A DNA stretch of 52,706 nucleotides from Candidatus Danuiimicrobium aquiferis (GTDB lineage: Bacteria > Omnitrophota > Omnitrophia > Omnitrophales > Danuiimicrobiaceae), in contig MHFR01000068.1 of the NCBI GenBank assembly GCA_001804285.1, positions 167,230-219,935 of the forward strand, given 5' to 3'. The translations under genes were made by a program, and so were the position numbers. Positions 18,601 to 21,345 of this stretch are shown one piece after another (within the stretch, counting starts at the first letter, position 1; every line of letters starts with the position of its first letter). The notes beneath the pieces were generated by a model that was not told the origin of the DNA, searched no databases, and saw nothing but the letters and a program-made list of their open reading frames with translations.

Positions 18601-19539
18601 ATCAAGGAAGAAGCAAGACTTAGATCCCGTTCAGAAATGCGCGTTGCAACGGGCCATGCTGCAAGAGACATGAGGCAAGAAAAAAGTAACGTGTCTCCTG
18701 TCTCACGTCTCATGCCCCATGTCAACGAATGGCGCGGAATCAGAAGAGTGGTGAAGGAATATCGCGACAACATTCTTCCGCTACGTTTGAGAGAATTGGG
18801 AGATTCCGTTTTCCGGTCGGTTGCCGCGAAGTTGGGTGTCCCGCTGGCTTTTGCGGAGGTACCGAACGAAATCCCGCAAGGTGTGAAACCGGAGAAATTG
18901 CTTTCCGACGAAGAGACGAAGAAAAATCGCACCTTCAGCCAGTTAATGACAAAAAATATTCAAACGGCCCGCCGCGTATTTGATTATCGGCGTGAAATTC
19001 CGGATGATCCGGCAAAGCTTGACGCGCTGATTTTATATGCCGCTTATCAGCCCAAAGCGGATATTCATCTGCTGTTTGCCCCTCACCCCCGCTTTGTCGG
19101 GCAAGCCGGCCCTCTCCCTGAGGGAGAGGGATGGGTGAAGGAAGTGGATTTATTTGCCAAAAAACTTCGTGACTATTCAATGTCAAAATATCATTTCTTC
19201 CCGGACAACCTTAGAGTGACGGCGGTTCCGCTTGCAAATCAATTGGTTGCGGCCTTGCATCAGTTGATGAAACAAAACGATTCGCCAGCCGCGTTTATCA
19301 GCGAAGATGCGGAGTTACTCAGGAAAGCCGGTTATCCGAAATTGTTGCGTATTGCAGGTTCCTCTGATTTAATCCGCCAAAACGCGACGGTGATTTTGGC
19401 CGCTGATCGGTTGCTGAAAGACGTGCCGGTTCAATTTCTGATGCAGCCTCAAACAGCGGAAAGCCTTGATCAGGAAAATGTGTTTGGCGAGCTTGTTTCT
19501 GAATTGCGTGCAAGGATGACAGTCGCACGAGCCGCATAA
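1..19539 (+). CDS. Giant multidomain protein (5' end outside window)
   Basis: One open frame of more than 6,500 codons reaches the left edge without a stop, so the GTG at 70 is internal and the true start is upstream. Residue numbers here count from that GTG. Domains in order: kinase-like (1-190), APH-like phosphotransferase (480-860), two XRE-type HTH segments (1195-1342), charged helical repeats (1390-2290) with a Pro/Ala-rich stretch near 1838-1940, GT2 glycosyltransferase (2457-2704), calcineurin-like phosphoesterase (2854-3096), PP2C phosphatase (3411-3667), membrane segments (about 4182-4201, 4756-4776, 4784-4799), twin-arginine-like motifs (4983, 5334) and an ATP-grasp-like region (about 5977-6170). 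R-(S/A)-E-x-(R/H) pentapeptides and palindromic DNA elements sit in the linkers. Kinase plus two phosphatase folds suggests phospho-signalling at an envelope, which is inference. The parts between named domains match nothing I recognise. Confidence 0.9.
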   Translation, partial: QAEDENGAKWIIKIVDSYEYKKTVQATIGRGYIRDADTYNHLTGLMVVKYYPNNLKNYLEKADSLLDVLDRFIEISREIGQFNSLGLIHRDGFLNHVMLDENGKVIFIDYGMAEDAEETTAHVDTMILGLVMHRVFYGVRKWVPLDYRFSNVSGGPELEQDPIIPMELSEVVEKAVRREYSSASEMTESLMRVRKIIEAHDEQLRELLKQESIRDLFRAGRVHHRKRISQMKRPVSASDVAAAMRRMHYQLNIPESARKQLIERLPAELLTREEINLFFDEQNRHYKTVRVVHRPFFNRGNRRTANLIRDMHARGPAKAFDWNRFKNYWGTRGKGEYAGRGLWAYFADYPEAEPWRIKLDLIFSGDTLSVPIATYQDAVRAVSQFVADHDAFGIGSEAEVGGYIFDLLLSIYEVDALKYPWGLLIKTPNAIQKINMGRSEVRSGSSGKSQWFGLLSENVLPSDWIHLPIYVQEDLQAARRVLPFYIAQIGAIHRVIPVTGGRGPHGKTLMVESDGGIYYLKPLTNKLFPDLSVQEIARFDISVLRHKISMAPGIVPSAKLEGISEPEDPYFVLDRNGKAYILWNQARGVPLNQADDFSAMTETRFVDYVKTLAKLRKAFRQIKPSGKKQGPAAIDLTEKREKLDALKTFLLRKIDPLTRAEKLFLQHADFIQQQISLTEHHLSPENLYRLPFGLIHGDYHFRNVTFDGDRVENVLDWDHLRQDYLILDLFNGLFPTKGTDGVSYNLDGLKKAIQVFNQEEPLAGHELELIPEMARFSLLQKVLTFVGGLPEERLVDHGEIGPLNTRALQAMDQNPKTFQWMSNTIAALRDLDQLIRKGGLDATFFLNLKSQARAEAREEKRIVPSVERIEMDILNAKRSTLSVKQRSEARNKIGLKLNAPALLSIPLLRWILTSGFITPEEMKTILMSDRAKRLNHKQIFLYYLFTDQELEALATWSRKHPEDGKALGNYKSVENAFIPLLEFLRRDPFFIRKRDQIFAAAKLLLPDADKTRSIFLSKLKTGPRGALVSNGEIHRAVKRGANFVDDRVRETTLIVSTVVRRMGDKKPSRALIWQAARAEKTTAGLELIEIRESIERNLKRPKKEKERGVKETDLLLRKMGLTHQQIETLKQQSKTKTAKTTVADKAKQKKSESEILLPIVPDSGKEPPEVEVPEVVMGMAEGERKAEIGEENAKIPFLRNFARRLGRDFLQSLLPKTVGARIKAVREKREMTLEQLSGITSISVDTLEKIEDGNVLPKIANHLLLIAMALELDPIYIIVGLPLEEAMKKAEGLWRQLYWLRIRYGFSQEELGQAFLEAGIKFETENIDHLHSTISHWERKPDEKHKAATFPVGKMRQIAKFYQAEDLLKDAIEKDLTWESNLTRGRKPKSGSKTESLKKPSKKEEALKIAEANKIKKERLMLARKKIEKTIDSSLARNRVGQADRALKKYAKKDPDFKKLPRLKKKIEDAKKLQKAKRLIRRDRLRGASGMLSSLRREPAVKKEVAALLKAIDIKIKERQQAVVPEKVLNVREVERQARAFESSGRVEDALALLKTAKKERPDSQKLVTLENQMRVRMKSAEIGENIAQGLGAAAANGLRSLRRIPGAENEVVRLRLALNTKRVEMIENMIEQDRLSDAFKALDVFRQEPTAKAEIAGLRRKIQQAKGVKRSAVQRERKKKEAPVEVETPEEIIKVADVRDEVNALIAEKDFDQAAAVLKEASRKRPDSKVLLNLKVKIKQAKAEAARKAAQAVRDAKRKEREQKLAKDIVSVQSFIDQKKFGRARTKLNLAKDKNGKNPQFDRLETVIEFEEGIYEVEILIAQKRSVDASKALRRLREIRLSGAKQRLDELAERIEKIMPPKPVPQPKAKALPVEEAPAVPLKAAPRKGKAVSQVIEATIPLETAPAAAAVAVGTPIVETAPNPPEAAAVLPEPAEMQSRPEKPARSRAKTDRQTGPATTAVDDDAEKFRAAVAKIEDDINKDKLEAAIAHVRKLNLQGINGRRLIAKEVKVVDRLQRLITVRKKMAKVKTAIGHVQLLIYREKYPEAHDEIDQVFASLRLLEKAKVYEAEISELNETLKAQNNNLYKKEKLPVVRALLQQADFGAAEKIITELKRKLPEDPEIARLESEPKRAKSISAFDQLLNGVHEFIRLGFADDAAQALSELIKAHPDFESSPQVLRLKKEIGELERLKAERETSPEGRLANQIEAVLYGGEDDAIEAAGELLNKLRALNPKSKDIALLKRKIERQKDFSDAVLKARAIQKDIEILFDEATLNDAREKLLKRIAEVAVIHPVKGEELKRKLDKATKEINPDFDINDAKRAEAHHKQDSSKELLTTGRKSPRDAQGDRARAEARNNDNSAAKTGTGSGFTDTEPVPVFVTLNSELETTAKGGRAEARNIKDSSRGLLTEVHESTLNVSDETFKRAEARQVDPLNPLTEELPPEIRVRLDAKVLQSKEYIRTLAEMLRQQKTGKKLLVGITYAMYGEHERILTKAEHENGEDFFRIKIAQIKDLFDSVSDVIDWRLIVVDDGDPHGSGYIAENILDEEQYKDLKKTGQVQVRFLAKEKGEAFANASRKGGAILYGLEELVKQGSDYVIYTDADLSTDLRQIGLLLEPLAEDRADVVAGSRQKSGSVVYGRTAFSQLESKVYNTGVRLALPIGPILDTQAGFKGFRKSVLETILPIARDVRFSFDTELLLLAKINNFRLFETGIGWIGSRESSNIRLLSDPANMAKGVINQRLEHLITIGNSPNPKSVVRSEAHHKQDSSTKTGTGSGFADAEPVPVFAKLDGRSELQTLNSKHETPAGGGRAEVRSDLRKKALAISLKKEDFAKITKDQMTILKAAEEAVHLYSNDERPLNNEKQPGALLEVGNVDRAVVISDLHGRTDHFREIMKAIGGENFFKKKPNQHLFLEGDFLHPADADKVDDPEAYLESLRTLLVVLQWKILFPTQVHLIPGNHDNLYSVIDVQQEKVFTDQDEMFKKAISGRFKNEDGPAILIEITRVMKGLPLMMTATDSKGENKIALIHGSADRRYETKQDVINVKLKPGETSVIMDKRYDPKDTAQLIAVLGAKFLLSGHTKPAVIEIKYPKLRQVMIGANQVIVVNGRHVIFDSSGHPNYFDISMQSAAHFNHAVEFAEQFIQPKSPFEQSIENLRRYLRGEKTDLSGEAMTATMVSGYLEKLKQTEEYSEVFDHFMDQAFDQILSSEELLELFHEFWSIAPEDKKVGGGSALMRFRGGVPADYQNDQFQMWWIVANAIHPTGKQDVIGQIAEKYREKIQALIKQTAKELEEPALQSKLAVSGFEHEIKLVLTGRDDKKFPFLGHKDWNDPMQAAVRAYQVRLEPLVTPKPAPVSERADAVKPTASGREEDELDRALLQSALSTALAAPVASAAAGKPDIKVAKPAPKPVVKKVVEQPLPEISEHLGQKKEQEDRHVSVRIHAGDIEGVLTAVMDGSQGFQAAQIVKDNIERQFIKAMQESKGDAEKAFVVLFQVLDELTKDENSGTTVAVTYIPKGNQKVYWAVLGDSFVAAYDKDKKVRISSQHNIKTNPAELEAAQARGAHYLEKLGVITKLEASWQADHNRGENVKPYALHLSRALGYNALRNILNHQPEIGVWELGEGSVVIVGSDGSLVPADQTTKEIVSNLFSRIVRRNETAEKLVTERAVGKYHTSDNVTLAVWIMPKPAAEVEELLEEPVEVSEGEPDQPASSETAEGETPADESSELPPVYEKPEIQIEKVELNRGIVHIEISAGELGTWRYQRETSNWSQTLLVINEYKDKAVRAVEKKAAGQPINWRAEMPGIVEKIVKEVMLKPIPEPASKDGKRSEVRLQKGDRHMTPVGQLPVPFLRHNNVILSEQSEPKDLRTETITGDPLSRSSDSLRMAGSSRAEARSIIDKDLGSLDPLNLKSVLSKEFGALSETDKLHLSGKTDSPETLKQWLAIGFSEISGVEEVAKVLTQENAPESIVFNDDAQFITFSYKRKPKLGRNVFGSVVLIPENEDSFMGLRKLSGAESDLRIWRHYILRKQVHVVGLLYGIPDEETKARILERLDLKLPSKIVSENELAEIKRKERAEKVGLAAEAQRKQREAKQVQDRQKLFAHRKTALDTNLAEIFSSQLWVKYGRWDKDIQIPESEPDEQVVLTIQSQKHRELRATIEFPLSSTRAFIESQILEQLKPEIQTIERNRSERNKYRKKWVFRIGLAGVFTFSLVFVVELWKSARRVYEAQTTALNIDHRESLQIAYRTPKDFAIKGIPPERLEFYRGQWRQFLQDFKRRQDVSAVDRELVDGFIRLSADSYIGPNLSVNGAAMRLPVDVMRVERGLVPVVDILRFSEAPKDMQIVYMRYLFRLTVFEKASPVGKNLLAIRKQVIDEWKARFAAAKQKMPEADVVYVPLESDEKPEYAKGLYDDFLLNPIYRNWFQHYAIYETQIYYEPMINLVLNLKAMVAKGRSIAKLEDWTAYAEEYVSSFPVSEQKETKQLLDLVTVFINSDGSINVFYLRNAALKKTQQGLLGGELLPYDTAKAVSKVRGLHIDESYDWSMSMIAFDWMATQIPRAVYVEDLPALKKGEIAYGEKQGDRKYWPAVGTEWIVKDFHGVVLVGGKDLKDETLAGKIKSQLQVLRTFAKSDSIRKAVDRLLGPQAEIYVGNGIELNGNAPKSPLINPFSEEKGGSSKYVYFFDYARFMELSDEMQFEVLRQLNWQDIAGAQTKPRSETRTVSVTEAEEYKAGFFKALAIFSKIKLQQSIIQREEQLLAAVTYHGSRHLAWRAFVWTISMAAGLMIGGIIYVLFRVHFSWDGIWLIGLLILIPGIYGKDVWKDSVIAHQHRAKIRELGNEIKELKAEQKKLLANKNISIKPVVLGNDETVTISAHHLLRVVVPRYFQLRFPPEAKGEAQSYFPMEIRRWDSSQETMYFRAEDDYYEINGQGKNVTGQNRSGGIIRVELMPGDRISITNFLGIPVRIYSVKPSQQDRSEARNADGGQAEEEQPDRPKYKLTRRALFVQTIVLPAANKMLSNLRIGGAVAKQAVDLLSGFAGKIVINPRPPARQFINWWVGEELFWAAESYIGEKPQAVRDAMDWPVGSRISLTANILHMDWKREVWQGKEKEFDALYQQITDQAVQKIKTNDLEWRRFMGAVLSFDTKTSTMKGDFAFDPNGWLNLDRLWSLKLEYERAAKESSLQALRCLQEHFISEMVHRQFKPFILKHAAPFAERAPQLFDEIYASANEDVARELSGRVRRGDFQNEAAVKDELMWTRKLKQLQDELLEMPFRGAKWQFYRLPDLKREIAMLSVSTASKDHGAVPSHPAGRTVKPRTRTSFLTDAQEKPTSALPRSEARSEDLSGIRFPRRTFLGSTLSAITPRTVRDRLGSFMSQQIGMPQQVLADHSPAGLRKLLTQLWFDDVPWVWAQMLIQESFMSSDERVVPSGTPVDILAKKVLFLQWKETVSDDEWNRIATNVNRARRSIQGSTEENGSALAHEWRKFSNDAQEPDSPRSEAEIDFNKRVVYESLRREFVWEKLNARLRDYALRLILNMRNDTNSLVARISQMPEEDRVELEKAISAYHHAFFYSPRPQHIHFYYADKRKRMTRRLERLKGWRVILERRFNGISGDAFDFNRLDQKISALENAIKDTEMKSGLLAKVFSMFSRSEARSTPGVAWRPRSEARVMKGLLGTEHPEGFREFFELEEGFSKSEDPFAVYIRMKRRERNSEKYATEAELNKLIDEAQGLIDERGARVDFRDKKQLTQYLTALGKLTEYVSINIVVAYDVRRLNEKGIGISKEIKLKLFRRVRQLVREHIRSNWRKWTDSDPELLTLGLMPDTTNNNDKISLQINPEELYFRRMKMLSLFIQFGRALPMIRKNMSFPASEKIFLWPDVLTIQGLNQLKAAQQPGVRIIVSEPGMFQVNGHAIQYGLYYDEKEAQFVLVSFDPALKFDIVLPVNMSQGNYLTKFNKIFADELVYSPSLRTLLWDKNVQSALFGKSNIPRADEMIIPESAGRDEVLEMLRVFQKRIGGKGTVIILPAREFRARGMLRTRRLANYILDKIAELQKKGPVVVRKQIKPRPVMIDQKPYEWRVRSYAFQENGVSRFGGAIFAIGKPEEHLNLVLTEDEFFSIYPYDDRERLQQEIRELTVKVMDVIQGKFVGFDLFEDAGDVSQGKGPALNVLEANEGWSAIPPNIVSHFPHLVKAFIKEEARLRSRSEMRVATGHAARDMRQEKSNVSPVSRLMPHVNEWRGIRRVVKEYRDNILPLRLRELGDSVFRSVAAKLGVPLAFAEVPNEIPQGVKPEKLLSDEETKKNRTFSQLMTKNIQTARRVFDYRREIPDDPAKLDALILYAAYQPKADIHLLFAPHPRFVGQAGPLPEGEGWVKEVDLFAKKLRDYSMSKYHFFPDNLRVTAVPLANQLVAALHQLMKQNDSPAAFISEDAELLRKAGYPKLLRIAGSSDLIRQNATVILAADRLLKDVPVQFLMQPQTAESLDQENVFGELVSELRARMTVARAA
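1480..2420 (+). other. Domain: APH-like phosphotransferase
   Basis: The segment contains HGDYHFRN at about residue 673 and VLDWD at about 691, which are the catalytic-loop and metal-binding signatures of the aminoglycoside/choline/homoserine kinase family. The spacing of about 20 residues is normal for that family. An upstream GGIYYLKPL segment could hold the ATP-anchoring lysine. The substrate cannot be told from sequence; small hydroxylated molecules are typical. Confidence 0.7.
2593..2635. repeat. In-frame imperfect palindrome between two pentapeptide motifs
   Basis: AGCGTAGAGCGTATAGAA (2593-2610) pairs with TTCTAAACGCTAAACGCT (2618-2635), with two mismatches around a 7-base loop. The element lies exactly between the motif copies RAEAR (2557) and RSEAR (2656), inside the giant frame. 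Confidence 0.65.
3652..4095 (+). other. Domain: two XRE-like helix-turn-helix segments
   Basis: The first segment (residues 1195-1252) has the Cro/C1 pattern: IKAVREKREMTLEQLSG, then a recognition-type helix and a conserved hydrophobic tail. The second (1271-1342) follows with WLRIRYGFSQEELGQAF and HSTISHWE, an expanded version with an insertion between helices. Such domains usually bind DNA. Inside a giant, possibly membrane-anchored protein they might serve protein contacts instead. Confidence 0.65.
4230..6960 (+). other. Region: charged helical repeats with Pro/Ala-rich linker
   Basis: About 900 residues are rich in Lys, Glu, Arg, Ala and Leu, with recurring TPR-like pairs of the form A-A-x-x-L-K-x-A-x-x-K-x-P-x-S. 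One example lies near 5095-5215, with similar units near 4600-4740 and 6280-6400. A Pro/Ala-rich stretch at about 5581-5890 divides the region. It probably forms an extended alpha-solenoid or coiled-coil spacer. No enzymatic motif was seen. Confidence 0.55.
6974..7003 (+). repeat. 30-bp direct repeat, copy 1
   Basis: Thirty bases are identical to 8288-8317. Both copies code for the tail of an RAEAH/RSEAH motif followed by HKQDSS. The two copies flank the glycosyltransferase domain region. Confidence 0.8.
7094..7147. repeat. In-frame GGGGACAGG palindrome, copy A
   Basis: Perfect 21-bp inverted arms (7094-7114 and 7127-7147) enclose a 12-base loop; the core is ACGGGGACAGG. The length of 54 bp is a multiple of three, so the frame is kept, giving a KTGTGSGF peptide. 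It is followed by a short CCGCC/GGCGG hairpin and an RAEAR motif. Confidence 0.9.
7254..7281. repeat. 12-bp perfect inverted repeat next to RAEAR motif
   Basis: TTTGAATGTTTC (7254-7265) and GAAACATTCAAA (7270-7281) form a perfect stem with a 4-base loop, immediately before the RAEAR codons at 7282. Confidence 0.75.
7435..8185 (+). other. Domain: family 2 glycosyltransferase
   Basis: This is a GT-A fold of the dolichyl-phosphate-mannose-synthase type. It has a WRLIVVDDGD nucleotide-binding strand, the metal-binding YTDADLSTD, a VVAGSR strand and DTQAGFKGFR, which resembles the acceptor-site region of polyprenyl-phosphate sugar transferases. The domain is flanked by pentapeptide linkers at 7282 and 8284. 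An NDP-sugar donor is expected; the acceptor is unknown. Confidence 0.75.
8288..8317 (+). repeat. 30-bp direct repeat, copy 2
   Basis: Identical to 6974-7003. Here it abuts the palindrome at 8318 directly, which suggests that these repeat blocks are modular. Confidence 0.8.
8318..8371. repeat. In-frame GGGGACAGG palindrome, copy B
   Basis: Arms and length are the same as copy A (7094-7147); the loop differs slightly. It sits in the same reading frame. Downstream bases again resemble those after copy A: a CTTTRAACTC-like stretch, a small hairpin, then the RAEVR motif at 8440. Confidence 0.9.
8620..9360 (+). other. Domain: calcineurin-like metallophosphoesterase
   Basis: The metal-ligand blocks occur in the expected order: ISDLHGR, LEGDFLH, IPGNHDN, LIHGSAD and LSGHTKP. 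These are the D-x-H, GD, GNHD, H and GHT signatures of the family, and all expected ligands are present, so activity is likely. Relatives act on phosphoproteins, nucleotides or diadenosine polyphosphates. Confidence 0.8.
10290..11075 (+). other. Domain: PP2C-type Ser/Thr phosphatase
   Basis: PP2C motifs appear in order: VMDGSQG (normally DGxGG/H), NSGTTVAV, AVLGDSFV, IVGSDGS and HTSDNVTLAVWI. The two metal-binding Asp motifs and the closing DN are kept. The domain opens with HLGQKKEQEDR, as in bacterial PP2Cs. Together with the kinase-like domain at the N-terminus it places opposing phosphorylation activities in one polypeptide. Confidence 0.75.
11514..11569. repeat. In-frame GGGGACAGG palindrome, copy C
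   Basis: GCAAAAAGGGGACAGGCA (11514-11531) and its perfect complement (11552-11569) enclose a 20-base loop. It belongs to the same family as copies A and B, with shorter arms, and directly follows the RSEVR codons at 11497-11511. Confidence 0.85.
11581..11675. repeat. In-frame GTCATCCTGAG palindromic element
   Basis: GTCATCCTGAG at the left end pairs with CTCAGGATGGC at the right end with one mismatch. Internal GGATCT and AGATCC boxes also face each other. Elements of this type are usually intergenic dispersed repeats. Here it is translated inside the giant protein and followed by RAEAR at 11686. Confidence 0.75.
12595..14500 (+). other. Region: membrane segments flanking a soluble part
   Basis: A basic stretch precedes one hydrophobic segment (FRIGLAGVFTFSLVFVVEL, about 12616-12672). 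About 550 residues later a hydrophobic pair follows (14335-14397 and 14419-14466). If all three span the membrane, the roughly 550 residues between could lie outside the cytoplasm. Topology was judged by eye. Confidence 0.55.
17990..18600 (+). other. Region: ATP-grasp-like
   Basis: The order KGPVVVRKQIKPRP, EWRVRSYAF, FVGFDLFEDAG and LNVLEANEGWSA is reminiscent of the ATP-grasp fold, with its lysine strand, a central Arg and a closing Glu-x-Asn metal site, as in YheC/D-like or glutathione-synthetase-like enzymes. This is recognition by pattern only and could be wrong. Confidence 0.4.
18650..18720. repeat. In-frame imperfect inverted repeat after RSEMR
   Basis: GGGCCATG with AGACATGAGGCA at the left faces GTCTCATGCCCCATG at the right, forming an imperfect foldback. 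It follows the RSEMR codons (18628-18642). The pairing was judged by eye. Confidence 0.45.
19079..19139. repeat. In-frame CCCTCTCCC/GGGAGAGGG element
   Basis: CCCTCTCCCTGAGGGAGAGG forms a tight hairpin, and outer CCTCACCC faces GGGTGAAG. A relative lies between genes at 28694-28758. The element codes for a Gly/Pro-containing insert near the C-terminus of the giant protein. Confidence 0.75.
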
Positions 19540-19575
19540 AATTATCCTGGATTTTTCAAATCAACGAAAGCATTC

Positions 19576-20277
19576 CTACTTTTTCTCTCCCACGACGGCG
19601 AACTGATGTTCGGTATGTTCCGTGAAGAAAAGATAGTCAAGGCGAGATTGTGTCAGAATGGTTTCGATTTCATATCGTCGGAATCCCCGATCGACGCTGA
19701 ATAACGATGTATTTTGAATGGTCAGATTCTGTGAAAGCAGGGCGATTGTTGCTAAGCCCGTTAAAGCGCTTTCTCTTTTCAGAAAATCCGTAATGATCAT
19801 GCCGCGTTTAGCTATCCTGTCGAAAGATCGTAATGTTTCGACTGCTTCCCGATTTGCAAGTTGATGGAAAAAAGTGGAAGAAATCACATAATCAAACGAT
19901 TGATCACGAAAGGGGAATTGCGGAGATCGGCATTGGATCAAATTGATTTCCTTGTACCCCTGCATATTTCTTTGAAAAGGGGTTAATGCTTTCAAATCGG
20001 TGTCGGTGCCCGTCACGGAAATCCGAAAATTTTTATCCAGAGTCCAATTGGCAATTGCTTCCGGAATTCCCGAAGTTCCCGAGCCGACATCGAGAATATT
20101 GATTCGTTCGTTTTTTTTCCATTTTTTAGAAAAATGTTCGAGATGGAGGAGTGATAGTCTTGCGCTTCCGACATAATGATTAATATGGCGGATCAAATGA
20201 TAGGTGTCCTGAAGTGTTTCCTCATCAAATGTTTCAAGGTTGATTTTAACCGGTTTTTCGACTTTATTTTCGGACAT
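19576..20277 (-). CDS. Class I SAM-dependent methyltransferase
   Basis: The protein has the Rossmann motif I ILDVGSGTSGIPEAI, an acidic motif II region (VTGTDTD), a QFPFRDQSFDYVIS block and a late beta-strand hairpin typical of class I methyltransferases. The substrate is not evident. I prefer the ATG at 20277, which has GGGGAG about ten bases upstream. An ATG nine bases upstream lies too close to that site, and a longer frame reaches 20313. It converges on the giant gene with about 36 bp between the stops. Confidence 0.8.
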   Translation of the reverse strand: MSENKVEKPVKINLETFDEETLQDTYHLIRHINHYVGSARLSLLHLEHFSKKWKKNERINILDVGSGTSGIPEAIANWTLDKNFRISVTGTDTDLKALTPFQRNMQGYKEINLIQCRSPQFPFRDQSFDYVISSTFFHQLANREAVETLRSFDRIAKRGMIITDFLKRESALTGLATIALLSQNLTIQNTSLFSVDRGFRRYEIETILTQSRLDYLFFTEHTEHQFAVVGEKK

Positions 20278-20500
20278 AAATTTCATTCTCCCCTTAATAA
20301 AATATTTTACCATAATTGCGGAACCCCGTCTCCTATAAGAATTTACAGAAGAGATATTGATATATAGATTATTTTACTTTTGCACGATAATACTTGGTAT
20401 GGTTTTGGGGGTTTGTGTTAGGTGGGTGATTGAGGTATATTTTATGATTAAAAGGAACGTAACTACAATAGAAAACAACAATTAAACGGGAGACTTTAAA

Positions 20501-20866
20501 ATGCAGAAGTTAAGAGTTGTGTTTTTGGTGTTGGTTGGGTTGTTGATCATTCAATTGTCAGCACAGGCAATCGGGCCAACCCGGTTGGTGGTGGGGAAAT
20601 TTAAAGCGGCCGATGAGGCAGCAAAAACGCTAACGGTTGTTGAAATGATGGGGCCTGAAAAAGACCAAGATATCACGTTGACGACTGACGATAAAACGGA
20701 ATATATCGGGTTTCAGGGCGTGAGTGAATTAGTTGCGGATGATATGGTTTATGTCGCTTACAGGCATGATTCGGAAGCCAAAGTGAATTTAGCGCTCTCG
20801 ATCCAACGGAGAGCAGCCAAGCCGGTGCAACCGAAAGCTGAAGAGAAAACAGAAGAGAAGAGCTAA
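20501..20866 (+). CDS. Small secreted protein, OB-like fold (hypothetical)
   Basis: A signal peptide (KLRVVFLVLVGLLIIQLSA, cut after AQA) precedes about 85 residues of beta-rich sequence with the pattern VVGKFKA...TLTVVEM...ITLTTDD...YVAYRHD...ALSIQRR, and a Lys/Glu-rich tail. The pattern of short strands resembles DUF5666-type secreted OB folds. The protein at 36084-36416 shows the same layout. A GGGAG site lies 10 bases before the ATG. Function unknown; the location is periplasmic or envelope. Confidence 0.7.
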   Translation: MQKLRVVFLVLVGLLIIQLSAQAIGPTRLVVGKFKAADEAAKTLTVVEMMGPEKDQDITLTTDDKTEYIGFQGVSELVADDMVYVAYRHDSEAKVNLALSIQRRAAKPVQPKAEEKTEEKS

Positions 20867-20889
20867 ACGGAAAAATCAAAGATTAACAA

Positions 20890-21258
20890 AAAAGGGCGGG
20901 TTTGACTTTCCATAGATAATTTTATAAGGAAGTCAAAACCAGTCCTTGTGCTTTCATTGAAAATCAAATTTCGTTTGAGAGTGGCGCAAGGGCAGCACTG
21001 ATTATCATTGAAATACCCAAGGGTATATTAATCGGAAATCAGTACAGTCCTTGCGTTTTCATTGAAAATCAAATTTCGTTTGAGAGTGGCGCAAGGGCAG
21101 CCATGACTTACCATAAATGAACAAGACGGATGTTTATCGGAAGTCATGACAGCCCAAACGCTGTCATTGAAAATAAAATTTTGTTTGAGAGTGGCGCAAG
21201 GACAGGTGCTATTTTTGGTGTTGATTCACAGCAAAAAATAGCATCTGTCCTTTTTTTT
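20890..21258 (+). repeat. Tandem array of four hairpins with 55-bp conserved repeats, period 105 bp
   Basis: Three conserved 55-bp blocks start at 20941, 21046 and 21151, exactly 105 bp apart. The first two differ at two positions; the third is more diverged. The 50-bp intervals between them differ in sequence but each folds: GACTT/AAGTC (interval before block 1), ACTGATT/AATCAGT, CATGACTT/AAGTCATG, and after block 3 TGCTATTTTT/AAAAATAGCA. Block ends CGCAAGG and CCTTGCG can extend the variable stems or pair within a block. No coding frame is evident. A structured RNA or a recombination-site array are both possible. Confidence 0.8.
21198..21258 (+). terminator. Rho-independent terminator closing the hairpin array
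   Basis: AAGGACAG plus TGCTATTTTT pairs with AAAAATAGCA plus CTGTCC, followed by eight T residues (21251-21258). It is the last hairpin of the array and separates it from the csoR promoter. Confidence 0.8.
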
Positions 21259-21345
21259 ATATGTTTCTCTGGAACCGATAAACTGTAGTGTAAATTTGGT
21301 TTACTTGGTTTCCACTTTTGGACTCATATTATTGCAACGCTGCCC

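Noticed and set aside
20890-21258. CRISPR array
   Set aside because: Repeats of 55 bp and spacers of 50 bp are too long, the spacers are self-complementary, only three repeats exist and no cas genes are near.
20890-21258. Integron attC cassette array
   Set aside because: No GTTRRRY/RYYYAAC boxes, no cassette genes between the units and no integrase in the window.
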